From Thermoleophilia bacterium (GTDB lineage Bacteria; Actinomycetota; Thermoleophilia; Gaiellales; Gaiellaceae), in NCBI GenBank assembly GCA_014534155.1, contig JACVSB010000059.1, forward strand, positions 1 to 8,527: a stretch of 8,527 nucleotides of DNA, in the 5' to 3' direction. A program made the translations under genes and the position numbers. Positions 1-8,315 of the stretch are shown piece by piece. The notes beneath the pieces were generated by a model. That model saw only the letters and a program-made list of their open reading frames with translations, searched no databases and was not told where the DNA came from. Every line of letters begins with the position of its first letter. The first letter of the stretch is position 1.

Positions 1-319
1 CCTGGCGCTGTACGTCGCCGAGGCCCTCGAGCCGCCGGTGCAGCATGCGCAGGACCCGGCGCAGGCGCGTCAGGTCACGCTCGTTCGCGGCGAGGCGCTC
101 GGCCAGCCCCGCGAGCCCCGCGGGCGAGTCGCCCCGCTTGATCCCCTCCACCGAGACGGCGATCTCCCGCTCGATTCGGAGGCTCTCGCCCTCGAGCGTG
201 AGCGCGTAGGCGTAGCCGTCCGTCAGCGTTCGCTCCACCGTCTCGCGGCTGAGCTGGGTAGGGTCGTCGGCGTCCACGAGGGCGGCGATCTGCTCGACGA
301 GGGCGGAAAGCTCGGTCAT
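1..319 (-). CDS. Unrecognised helical protein, N-terminal part (runs off left edge)
   Basis: An open frame reads leftward from an ATG at 319 to the edge of the window without a stop, giving 106 residues. The protein begins MTELSALVEQIAALVDADDP. It is rich in Leu, Glu, Arg and Ala, has no cysteine, and shows no signal peptide or membrane segment. Residues about 70-100 (around AERLAANERDLTRLRRVLRM) look like a charged amphipathic helix or coiled coil. I do not recognise the family and propose no function. The start is chosen because the ATG opens the frame, no Shine-Dalgarno lies before it, and a good -10 box (GATAAT) ends 7 nt upstream, as expected for a leaderless message. The gene is divergent from dacB. 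It is preferred over the plus-strand frame at 38-394, which looks like arginine-rich antisense shadow. Confidence 0.7.
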   Translation of the reverse strand, partial: MTELSALVEQIAALVDADDPTQLSRETVERTLTDGYAYALTLEGESLRIEREIAVSVEGIKRGDSPAGLAGLAERLAANERDLTRLRRVLRMLHRRLEGLGDVQRQ

Positions 320-326
320 CGGCGTG

Positions 327-355
327 ATTATCCGAGCCGGCTGCCCTCGACTCCA
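327..355 (-). promoter_or_regulatory. Candidate sigma70-type promoter of the left-edge gene (leaderless)
   Basis: On the minus strand GATAAT (332 down to 327) matches five of six bases of the -10 consensus. A weak -35 candidate, TGGAGT (355 to 350), lies 17 bp upstream. Only 7 nt separate the -10 box from the ATG at 319, so transcription would start at or next to the A of the start codon. The -10 match is good and the -35 match is poor. Confidence 0.45.
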
Positions 356-375
356 TGGGCCGACCGGCCTATCTT
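347..375 (+). promoter_or_regulatory. Candidate promoter of dacB
   Basis: TCGACT (347-352) and TATCTT (370-375) each match four of six consensus bases and are 17 bp apart. They would start transcription near 382, leaving a leader of about 38 nt before the ATG at 420. The candidate interleaves with the divergent promoter of the left-edge gene. The match is only moderate, and TAGTCT at 392-397 is a weaker alternative -10. Confidence 0.3.
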
Positions 376-419
376 CCCCTCGCGGAAGTCCTAGTCTTCG
401 TCCGAGCTCGGCCCTGACC

Positions 420-1625
420 ATGCTCGTCCTCCGCCGCGCCTTCTCCCTCATCCTCGCCGCAGCTGCCCTCGCCGGCGCCGGCGAGGCGACAGCCGCTCCC
501 CTCGCCGCGCGACTGGAGCGCGCGCTCGCGTCGCCCGGCGTCTCGTGGAGCTCCACGGGCGTCCTCACGCTCGAGCTCGGTACCGGCCGGCGCGTGTACG
601 GCCGAAACGCGGGCCTCCCTCTCCGGCCTGCTTCCAACGAGAAGCTGACCGTCGCACTCGCTGCGCTTGCGAAGCTGGGGCCGCGCTTTCGATTCACGAC
701 GCGCCTCGTCGGCGAGGGTCGCCGGGATCGAGGAGTGTGGCGGGGCCGGATCGCGCTCGTGGGCGCGGGAGACCCCACGCTCGGGCACGGCGACCTCGTG
801 CGGCTTGCCCGGAGGCTTTCCGCGGCGGGCGTTCGGCGCGTGACGGGCGGAATCGTGGCCGACGAGACGCTCTTCGATGCCCGGCGGACCGCCCCTGGAT
901 GGAAGCGCTCCTACTACAAGCTCGAGTGCCCGCCCCTGTCGGCTCTGGTCGTGGCGCGCGGCAAGGTCGGCCGGTACACCGTCGACGACCCGGCGCTCGC
1001 CGCCGCGCGGGCGCTCCGCGCGGTGCTCGCGCGCGAAGGCGTCGCGGTCGGCCGCGGGACGGCGAAGCGAGCGGCGGCCGCGGACGCTACGCCCCTTGCC
1101 CGGGTGGCCTCGCCGCGGCTCGCCGCCATCGTCAGGGCGATGAACCGGACAAGCGACAACTTCTACGCGGAGATGCTCCTGAAGGCGCTCGGCGCGTACG
1201 AGGTGGGGCGAGGGACGACGGGCGCGGGCGCCGCCGTCGTGCGCCGGGAGCTCGCGCGCCGGGGCGTCCCGCTCGGCGGCGTGCGGATCGTCGACGGATC
1301 CGGGCTCTCGGCCCGCGACCGCCTGACGGCCCGGGCGATCACCGCGCTGCTCGTCTCGGCGTGGAGCGACGGCGGCGTCTCGCGGCCGTTCGTCGCCTCG
1401 CTCCCCGTCGCCGGCGTGAGCGGGACGCTCGCCGACCGCATGACCCGCCCGCCGGCCTACCGCCGCGTGCGAGCGAAGACGGGCACGACCAACAACGCAT
1501 CCGCTCTCTCGGGGTACGTCGCCACCCGCTACGTCTTCTCCATCCTCCAGAACGGCTCGCCGATCCCCTGGTGGTACGCGCGGCGCGGGCAGGATCGCTT
1601 CGCGCAGGTCCTGGCCGGGAGCTAG
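420..1625 (+). CDS. dacB: D-alanyl-D-alanine carboxypeptidase/endopeptidase, PBP4 (DacB) family
   Basis: A 401-residue serine D,D-peptidase of the S13/PBP4 family. Such enzymes trim pentapeptide stems or cut peptide cross-links of peptidoglycan outside the membrane. The start at 420 opens directly into a Sec-type signal: MLVLRR, a hydrophobic core, then small residues ending ATAA near residue 26. The frame stays open back to a GTG at 324, but that would bury the signal and enter the divergent promoter. All three active-site motifs are present: S72-N-E-K75 (SxxK), S245-D-N247 (SxN) and K353-T-G355 (KTG), followed by the typical ALSGYV. GDPTL and PGW of the family are also visible. SxxK and SxN are only about 173 residues apart, against roughly 245-250 in E. 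coli PBP4 and Actinomadura R39 (recalled numbering), so part of the inserted domain is missing. No clear Shine-Dalgarno precedes the start. The stop lies 4 bp from the convergent ligA stop. Confidence 0.93.
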   Translation: MLVLRRAFSLILAAAALAGAGEATAAPLAARLERALASPGVSWSSTGVLTLELGTGRRVYGRNAGLPLRPASNEKLTVALAALAKLGPRFRFTTRLVGEGRRDRGVWRGRIALVGAGDPTLGHGDLVRLARRLSAAGVRRVTGGIVADETLFDARRTAPGWKRSYYKLECPPLSALVVARGKVGRYTVDDPALAAARALRAVLAREGVAVGRGTAKRAAAADATPLARVASPRLAAIVRAMNRTSDNFYAEMLLKALGAYEVGRGTTGAGAAVVRRELARRGVPLGGVRIVDGSGLSARDRLTARAITALLVSAWSDGGVSRPFVASLPVAGVSGTLADRMTRPPAYRRVRAKTGTTNNASALSGYVATRYVFSILQNGSPIPWWYARRGQDRFAQVLAGS

Positions 1626-1629
1626 CGGA

Positions 1630-4272
<2,643 letters not shown>

Positions 4273-4273
<1 letters not shown>

Positions 4274-4992
4274 CAGTACTCCACGTGCTCGAGGTAGAGG
4301 CCCCATGGAGGAGCGGTCGTGCCCGCCTGCGACCGCGGCCGTCCTTCCAGCAGGCGCGCGAGCGCCGCCGGCTCCACCTCGAGCATCGTACCCACGAGTG
4401 CGCGCACCATATGGCGCAGGAACGAGTCGGCGGTGACGCGGAATTCCAGCACGTCGCCGTCCCTCGCCCACCCGGCGGCGCGGACCTCGCGGACGGTCAC
4501 GGCATGCTCGGTCTCGCTCGGCGTGAACGCCGCGAAGTCGTGCTCGCCGACGAGGAGCGCGGCGGACTCGGCCAGACGGTGCTCCTGCACCGGCCGAGGC
4601 AGCCACCAGGCACGTCGGCGCTCGAACGGCGACGGCGTCTCGCGGCGCCAGATCCGGTAGCGGTACGAGCGCGACCGAGCCGAGAAGCGCGCGTGGAAGC
4701 GGTCGGCCTCGCGCTCGGAGACGACGACGGCGACGTCGTCGGGCAGATGGCGGTTCAGCGCCTTCGCGGCGTTCGCCGCCGGGGGGCCGCTCGTCGCCCG
4801 GAAGCTCGCCACCTGCCCTGTCGCGTGGACGCCCGCGTCGGTCCGCCCAGCGACCGCAAGCCCGCTCCAGCCCGGGTACGTCCGGTCGAGCGCGTCGCGC
4901 ACGACCCCCTCGACCGTGCGAAGGTCGGGTTGTGCAGCCCATCCGTGAAACGCGGTTCCCTCGTAGGCGAGCGTGAGCTTGACCGTGGCCAC
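4273..4992 (-). CDS. truA: tRNA pseudouridine synthase A
   Basis: A 239-residue TruA, which converts uridines 38-40 in the tRNA anticodon arm to pseudouridine. The N terminus ([17 protein letters not shown]) is the family signature. The catalytic aspartate is D52 in [13 protein letters not shown] (48-60). Later blocks include [25 protein letters not shown] and [17 protein letters not shown], and the end GLYLEHVEY is typical. The start is a GTG at 4992; no Shine-Dalgarno is visible and the family N terminus begins right there. It heads the truA - HAD - ligA run. Only 53 bp separate it from the divergent arsR gene, whose promoter and operators fill that gap. I could not identify a separate truA promoter. 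It may lie under the ArsR operators, or truA may depend on read-through from the ribosomal operon. Confidence 0.96.
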
Positions 4993-5005
4993 GGAGCGAG
5001 GCTAC

Positions 5006-5034
5006 TTGACGTTTCCGTTCAGTAAGCGGATACT
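5006..5034 (+). promoter_or_regulatory. Promoter of the arsR-SRPBCC module
   Basis: TTGACG (5006-5011) matches five of six -35 bases and GATACT (5029-5034) four of six -10 bases, with an ideal 17-bp spacer. The predicted transcription start, about 5040-5043, falls at the arsR start codon (GTG 5043 or ATG 5046). The message would have almost no leader, which agrees with the lack of a Shine-Dalgarno. The first operator repeat covers the -10 box. Confidence 0.6.
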
Positions 5035-5054
5035 TACCGTAAGTGATGGCTTAC
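5022..5054. promoter_or_regulatory. Two tandem GTAAG-N6-CTTAC operators (probable ArsR binding sites)
   Basis: GTAAGCGGATACTTAC (5022-5037) and GTAAGTGATGGCTTAC (5039-5054) are two perfect 5-bp inverted repeats with identical arms, identical 6-bp gaps and one base between them, giving a 17-bp period. The whole block also has dyad symmetry around 5038, including ACTTAC-C-GTAAGT. The first copy covers the -10 box; the second covers the expected transcription start and the arsR start codon and extends into its first codons. Size, symmetry and position fit autorepression by a dimeric winged-helix protein such as the adjacent ArsR. The sites are seen directly; the binding protein is inferred. Confidence 0.65.
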
Positions 5055-5354
5055 GCAGACGCGATTCACGCGCTCGCCGACCCGACGCGGCGCACGGTGC
5101 TGGAGGAGCTCCGGCGCGGACCGACGCCCGTGGGCGAGCTGGCCGAACGTCTCCCGGTCAGCCGGCCCGCGGTCTCGCAGCATCTGCGCGTCCTGAAGGC
5201 GGCCGGCCTCGTGAGCGAGCGGCGCGTGGGGACGCGGCGCCTCTACGCCGTGCACGGACAGGGTCTCTCCGAGCTGCGCGAGTACCTGGAGGCGTTCTGG
5301 CAGGACGCGCTGGGGAGCTTCAAGACGAGGATGGAAGAGGAAGGAGAGCGATGA
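5046..5354 (+). CDS. ArsR-family winged-helix transcriptional repressor
   Basis: A 102-residue DNA-binding protein consisting of a single ArsR winged-helix domain. IHALADPTRRTVLEEL (about 6-21) is the family's opening helix. SRPAVSQHLRVLKAAGLV (about 39-56) is the helix-turn-helix with its recognition helix, and the wing follows at VGTRRLYAV. It has no cysteine and lacks the ELCVCDL-like metal site of true arsenic/cadmium sensors, so it is probably not a metal sensor. Many such proteins control an adjacent SRPBCC gene. ATG 5046 is taken as the start; GTG 5043, one codon upstream, is equally possible on an apparently leaderless message. The stop overlaps the next ATG as ATGA, so the two genes form an operon. 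Tandem operator repeats over its own promoter suggest autoregulation. Confidence 0.9.
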   Translation: MAYADAIHALADPTRRTVLEELRRGPTPVGELAERLPVSRPAVSQHLRVLKAAGLVSERRVGTRRLYAVHGQGLSELREYLEAFWQDALGSFKTRMEEEGER

Positions 5355-5800
5355 GCGAGCAGGCGACGACGGTGGATGTCATCCGCAAGACGGTCTCGGT
5401 TCCCTCGCCGCGGGAGGCGGCGTTCGCCCTCTTCACGGAGCGGATCGGAGACTGGTGGCCGCGGGCGTACGCGCTCGGCGGGGAGCGGACAGAGCGGATC
5501 GTCCTCGAGCCGCGCCCGGGCGGGCGCGTCTACGAGGTCGAGACCGGAGGGACGGAGCACGACTGGGGCGAGGTGCTGGCGTGTGAGCCGCCCGAGCGCC
5601 TCATGCTCTCGTGGGGCCTGAACGGCTCGGAGGTCGAGGTCCGGTTCCTGCCCGAGGCGGGCGGAACCCGCGTCGAGCTCGAGCACCGCGGCTGGGAGAA
5701 GCTCGAGGACGCGCGGCAGCGCGCGCAGTACGACGCGGGCTGGGACGCGATCCTCGCGCGCTTCGTCGCCCTCGCGAGCGAGGGGCAAGCCGCCGGGTAG
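5351..5800 (+). CDS. SRPBCC (AHSA1/START-like) domain protein
   Basis: A 149-residue cytosolic protein made of one helix-grip SRPBCC domain of the AHSA1-like type, a fold that holds a hydrophobic ligand in a deep pocket. Family marks visible are an early VSVPSPREAAFALFTERIGDWW, then LEPRPGGRVYE (about 50-60), WGEVLACEPPERLMLSWG (about 71-88), VEVRFLPEAGGTRVELEHRGWE (about 95-116) and a C-terminal helix with YDAGWDAIL. The ligand and function cannot be told from sequence. The ATG overlaps the arsR stop (ATGA) and has a good Shine-Dalgarno, AAGGAG at 5341-5346. Genes of this type are commonly paired with an ArsR regulator, and the protein may sense or process the signal that releases the repressor (inference). 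It ends 29 bp from the convergent rplQ stop. Confidence 0.88.
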   Translation: MSEQATTVDVIRKTVSVPSPREAAFALFTERIGDWWPRAYALGGERTERIVLEPRPGGRVYEVETGGTEHDWGEVLACEPPERLMLSWGLNGSEVEVRFLPEAGGTRVELEHRGWEKLEDARQRAQYDAGWDAILARFVALASEGQAAG

Positions 5801-5820
5801 CGCGGCGGGCGATTGCCGCG
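5801..5820. other. GC hairpin between convergent SRPBCC gene and rplQ
   Basis: CGCGGC (5801-5806) and GCCGCG (5815-5820) form a perfect 6-bp inverted repeat around an 8-nt loop, directly after the SRPBCC stop and 9 bp from the rplQ stop. It sits where a two-way terminator would be useful, but no T-run follows on either strand, so a factor-independent terminator is not supported. In DNA this GC-rich it could be chance. Confidence 0.3.
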
Positions 5821-5829
5821 AGGGAGGGC

Positions 5830-6216
5830 CTAAGCGGACGGCGCGGCCGGGCGCTCCGGCACGTAGTCCACGAGCTCGAGGTAGGCCATCGGTGCGGAGT
5901 CCCCCGGCCGAGGTCCGAGCTTGACCACGCGCGTGTACCCGCCCGGGCGCTCGCGGAAGCGAGGGGCGACCTCGGCGAAGAGCTTCTTCGTCACCGACTT
6001 CGAGCGCAGGTAGGCGACGGCCTGCCGGTGCGCCGCGAGGTCGCCCCGCTTGCCGAGCGAGATCATCTTCTCGACGACGGGACGGACCTCCTTCGCCTTC
6101 GCCTCCGTCGTCTTGATCCGACCGTGCTCGATCAGCGCGCCCGCGAGGTTCGAGTACAGCGCCCTGCGATGAGCCGCGTCGCGGCCGAGCTTCCTGCCTG
6201 CTCTCTGGTGTCGCAC
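5830..6216 (-). CDS. rplQ: 50S ribosomal protein L17
   Basis: A 128-residue bL17, a large-subunit protein near the exit of the peptide tunnel. The diagnostic N terminus ([23 protein letters not shown]), [23 protein letters not shown] (about 30-52) and the closing [12 protein letters not shown] are all present, with a short Ala/Pro tail. The start is a GTG at 6216, where every family member begins. It lies 8 nt after the rpoA stop with no Shine-Dalgarno between, so re-initiation by ribosomes finishing rpoA is likely. The upstream open stretch in the same frame (to 6918) is only out-of-frame rpoA sequence. It is the last gene of the alpha operon, and the next gene is convergent. Confidence 0.97.
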   Translation of the reverse strand: MRHQRAGRKLGRDAAHRRALYSNLAGALIEHGRIKTTEAKAKEVRPVVEKMISLGKRGDLAAHRQAVAYLRSKSVTKKLFAEVAPRFRERPGGYTRVVKLGPRPGDSAPMAYLELVDYVPERPAAPSA

Positions 6217-6224
6217 GGGCGCGT

Positions 6225-7187
6225 CTAGCCGCCGCGGAGGGTCAGCCCGTGGGCCGAGAGCGTCTCGCGGACCTCCTCGATCGACTTCTTCCCGAAGTTC
6301 GGGATCGCCGCGAGCTCGTCCTCGGACTTCGTCACGAGGTCGCCGATCGTCTCGATCCCGACCCGCTTGAGGCAGTTGTACGAGCGGACGCCGAGCTCGA
6401 GCTCCTCGATCGGGAAGTTCTCCATCCCGTGCGCTTGCGGGGCCTCGATCTCCGTCTCCGCCCCCATGTCGCCAAGACCCTCGATTCGGTCGCGGTCGGT
6501 GAAGATGGCGAGCTGGCGGATGAGGATCTCCGCGGCCTCGCCGATAGCGTCGCGCGGGTCGAGAGACCCGTCCGTCGTCACGTCGAGCGCGAGCTTGTCG
6601 TAGTCCGTCCGCTGCCCGACGCGAGCCGCCTCGACCTCGTAGGAGACGCGGCGGACGGGCGAGAAGATCGAGTCGACGGGGATCGTGCCGATCGCGTGCT
6701 CCGGGCCGCGGTTCAGCTCCGCAGGGACGTAGCCGCGCCCGCGGCCGATCGTGAGCGTGAGCTCGAGCCGGCCGCCCTCGGAGAGGTGCGCGATCTCGAG
6801 CTCGGGATTGAGGATCTCGAGGTCGGCGGGCGCCTCGATCTCGCGGGCCGTGACGACGCCCGGGCCGGTCGCGTCGAGCCGGACCTCGATCTCGGGCGAA
6901 TCGCCCTCGAGCCGGCACACGAGGTTCTTCAGGTTGAGGATCACGTCCATCACGTCCTCGCGGACGCCCGGAAGCGTCGTAAACTCGTGCGCGACGCCCT
7001 CGATCTTCACGGACGTGACGGCGGCCCCCTCGAGCGAGGAGAGGAGGACACGGCGGAGCGAGTTCCCAAACGTGTAGCCGAAGCCCCTGTCGAGCGGCTC
7101 GATCGCGAAGACGCCGTGGTTGGCGTCGATCTCCTCGTGGGTGATCTTGGGCACCTGGAAATCCATCGTGGCGGTTCTCGTGGCCAT
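6225..7187 (-). CDS. rpoA: DNA-directed RNA polymerase subunit alpha
   Basis: A complete 320-residue alpha subunit. The N-terminal domain (about 10-235) that dimerises and assembles beta and beta' shows [28 protein letters not shown] (35-62), [14 protein letters not shown] (74-87), the [10 protein letters not shown] block (148-157) and [10 protein letters not shown] linker (about 236-256) leads to the C-terminal domain (about 257-318) with [22 protein letters not shown]268 there corresponds to the UP-element-contacting R265 of E. coli, and [14 protein letters not shown] is the second helix-hairpin-helix. The ATG at 7187 has the clearest Shine-Dalgarno of the alpha operon, AAAGGA at 7197-7192, which supports it over M8. 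Forty-four nt containing a strong hairpin separate it from rpsD. Confidence 0.98.
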   Translation of the reverse strand: MATRTATMDFQVPKITHEEIDANHGVFAIEPLDRGFGYTFGNSLRRVLLSSLEGAAVTSVKIEGVAHEFTTLPGVREDVMDVILNLKNLVCRLEGDSPEIEVRLDATGPGVVTAREIEAPADLEILNPELEIAHLSEGGRLELTLTIGRGRGYVPAELNRGPEHAIGTIPVDSIFSPVRRVSYEVEAARVGQRTDYDKLALDVTTDGSLDPRDAIGEAAEILIRQLAIFTDRDRIEGLGDMGAETEIEAPQAHGMENFPIEELELGVRSYNCLKRVGIETIGDLVTKSEDELAAIPNFGKKSIEEVRETLSAHGLTLRGG

Positions 7188-7213
7188 ACGTTCCTTTCGC
7201 TAAGCGACTGCGT

Positions 7214-7230
7214 GGCGGGCTCGGCCCGCC
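7214..7230 (-). other. Perfect GC stem-loop in the rpsD-rpoA spacer
   Basis: On the transcribed strand GGCGGGC-CGA-GCCCGCC forms a perfect 7-bp, all-GC stem with a 3-nt loop, 1 nt after the rpsD stop and 26 nt before the rpoA ATG. No U-tract follows, so it is not a standard intrinsic terminator. It could be a partial attenuator, an mRNA-stability or processing element, or a barrier that separates rpsD from rpoA translation. Confidence 0.5.
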
Positions 7231-7231
7231 C

Positions 7232-7855
7232 CTACTTCGAGTAGAGCTCGACGATCAGCTGCTCCTGGACGGGCGTGTCGATCTCTTCGCGCTCGGGAAG
7301 CTTGAGCACCTTCCCGGTCAGGTTGTCGTGGTCGGCCTGGAGCCAGGGAGCGACCGACGCGGTCAGGTCGGTCGCGTCGCGGATCACCTGCTCGGCGCTC
7401 GACCCCGGCTTCATGGAGACGACGTCGTTCGGCCGGACCTGGTAGCTCGGGATGTTGACGCGACGACCGTTGACGTGGAAATGCCCGTGGCGGATGAGCT
7501 GGCGCGCCTGCGCGCGCGAGGCCGCGAAGCCGAGCCGGTAGACAACGTTGTCGAGGCGAACCTCGAGCATGCGCAGGAGCTCCTCGCCCGTGATTCCCGA
7601 GCGGCGCGACGCCTTGTTGTAGTAGCCGCGAAACTGCTTCTCCAGGATTCCGTAGTAGCGACGGGCCTTCTGCTTCTCCCGCAGCTGAAGCAGGTACTCC
7701 GACTGCTTGATGCGGCCGCGGCCGTGCTCGCCGGGCGGGTACGAGCGGCGCTCGACGGAGCACTTCTCCGTCAGGCAGCGCTCGCCCTTGAGGAAGAGCT
7801 TCATCCCCTCACGCCGGCACGCCCGGCACTTCTTGCCCAGGTTCTCGCGTGCCAC
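7232..7855 (-). CDS. rpsD: 30S ribosomal protein S4 (zinc-binding C+ form)
   Basis: A 207-residue uS4, the primary 16S-rRNA binder that starts assembly of the 30S body and, in several bacteria, represses its own operon. The N-terminal region carries four cysteines, C10-x2-C13, C27 and C32, the zinc-binding C+ arrangement. The typical [18 protein letters not shown] and PPGEHGRGR blocks follow. The S4 RNA-binding domain spans about 97-160 ([32 protein letters not shown]). The tail [12 protein letters not shown] is usual. The GTG start at 7855 gives the family's MAR N terminus. There is no Shine-Dalgarno; instead the codon overlaps the stop of a 17-codon mini-ORF (TAGTG), which suggests re-initiation. 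Confidence 0.98.
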   Translation of the reverse strand: MARENLGKKCRACRREGMKLFLKGERCLTEKCSVERRSYPPGEHGRGRIKQSEYLLQLREKQKARRYYGILEKQFRGYYNKASRRSGITGEELLRMLEVRLDNVVYRLGFAASRAQARQLIRHGHFHVNGRRVNIPSYQVRPNDVVSMKPGSSAEQVIRDATDLTASVAPWLQADHDNLTGKVLKLPEREEIDTPVQEQLIVELYSK

Positions 7856-7908
7856 TAGCGGTGATTGCGACGGAGGTCGAGGAAGAGCGTTGCCAGGACT
7901 GCCATCAT
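7855..7908 (-). CDS. Candidate 17-residue mini-ORF bridging rpsK and rpsD
   Basis: Reading leftward from ATG 7908 gives [17 protein letters not shown] and a TAG stop. Its ATGATG overlaps the rpsK stop (TGA at 7907-7905), and its stop overlaps the rpsD GTG as TAGTG. GGAGG (7918-7914) sits 5 nt before the first ATG and 8 nt before the second. Ribosomes leaving rpsK could therefore pass through it into rpsD, which has no binding site of its own. The peptide has a hydrophobic middle and a basic end and resembles nothing I know; translation itself may be its role. The GGAGG also encodes conserved rpsK residues (RRRV), so coincidence is possible. Confidence 0.4.
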   Translation of the reverse strand: MMAVLATLFLDLRRNHR

Positions 7909-7920
7909 ACGCGCCTCCGC
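7870..7920 (-). promoter_or_regulatory. Possible ribosome-binding-site masking helix in the rpsK-rpsD junction
   Basis: In the transcript CGGAGG (7919-7914), which holds the mini-ORF's GGAGG, is an exact complement of CCTCCG (7876-7871). A flanking G-U pair (7920/7870) would make 7 bp, closing a loop of about 37 nt. The helix would hide the ribosome-binding site and enclose the mini-ORF start. It could serve as a translational switch on rpsD, for example for S4 feedback, but only the complementarity is seen and it may be chance. Confidence 0.25.
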
Positions 7921-8306
7921 TTCTTGGGTCGCACTCCGTTGTGAGCCTGAGGGGAGACGTCGCGAACGCCGAGCACCTCGAGGCCGGCCGCCTGCAGCGA
8001 GCGGATCGCCGTCTCGCGGCCGGAACCGGGCCCCTTGACGAACACTTCCACCTTCTGGAGCCCGTGCTCCATCCCTTTCTTCGCGCACGAGTCCGCCGTG
8101 ACCTGGGCCGCGAACGGGGTGGACTTCCGGGATCCCTTGAAGCCGGCGGAGCCGGCGCTCTCCCACGCGATCACGTTCCCGTCCTTGTCCGTCAGGCTGA
8201 CGATCGTGTTGTTGAACGACGTCTTGATGTGGGCCTGCCCGATCGCGATGTTCTTCTTGACGCGGCGCCGCGTCCGGCCTTTGGCCGCTCTCCGAGGTGG
8301 TGCCAC
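7905..8306 (-). CDS. rpsK: 30S ribosomal protein S11
   Basis: A 133-residue uS11, part of the 30S platform that lines the mRNA exit channel. The basic N-terminal tail ([15 protein letters not shown]) leads into [20 protein letters not shown] (about 26-45), [44 protein letters not shown] and the closing [12 protein letters not shown], all standard for the family and of normal length. The GTG at 8306 lies 9 nt after the rpsM stop, preceded by a G-rich AGGGG that may be a modest Shine-Dalgarno. The TGA stop is embedded in the ATGATG of the downstream mini-ORF. Confidence 0.98.
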   Translation of the reverse strand: MAPPRRAAKGRTRRRVKKNIAIGQAHIKTSFNNTIVSLTDKDGNVIAWESAGSAGFKGSRKSTPFAAQVTADSCAKKGMEHGLQKVEVFVKGPGSGRETAIRSLQAAGLEVLGVRDVSPQAHNGVRPKKRRRV

Positions 8307-8315
8307 TCGCTACCC

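Noticed and set aside
324..419. 32-codon N-terminal extension of dacB from GTG 324
   Set aside because: It would move the signal peptide away from the N terminus and run through the divergent promoter region; the ATG at 420 opens directly into the signal sequence.
4276..4942. N-terminal extension of the HAD phosphatase
   Set aside because: It overlaps truA out of frame and is low-complexity; the HAD nucleophile motif begins 9 residues after the TGATG start.
4973..5350. N-terminal extension of the SRPBCC protein
   Set aside because: This stretch is out-of-frame arsR and truA leader; ATG 5351 has a Shine-Dalgarno and starts the domain.
5801..5820. Rho-independent terminator for the SRPBCC gene or rplQ
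   Set aside because: The hairpin is only 6 bp with an 8-nt loop and has no T-run on either side; kept only as a low-confidence hairpin.
6217..6918. Upstream extension of rplQ in the same frame
   Set aside because: It is out-of-frame rpoA sequence; L17 proteins begin at RHQRAGRKL, which is at the GTG 6216.
6249..7244. 331-codon plus-strand frame antisense to rpoA
   Set aside because: Long only because rpoA codon use avoids antisense stops; the protein is low-complexity Arg/Asp/Leu and resembles nothing.
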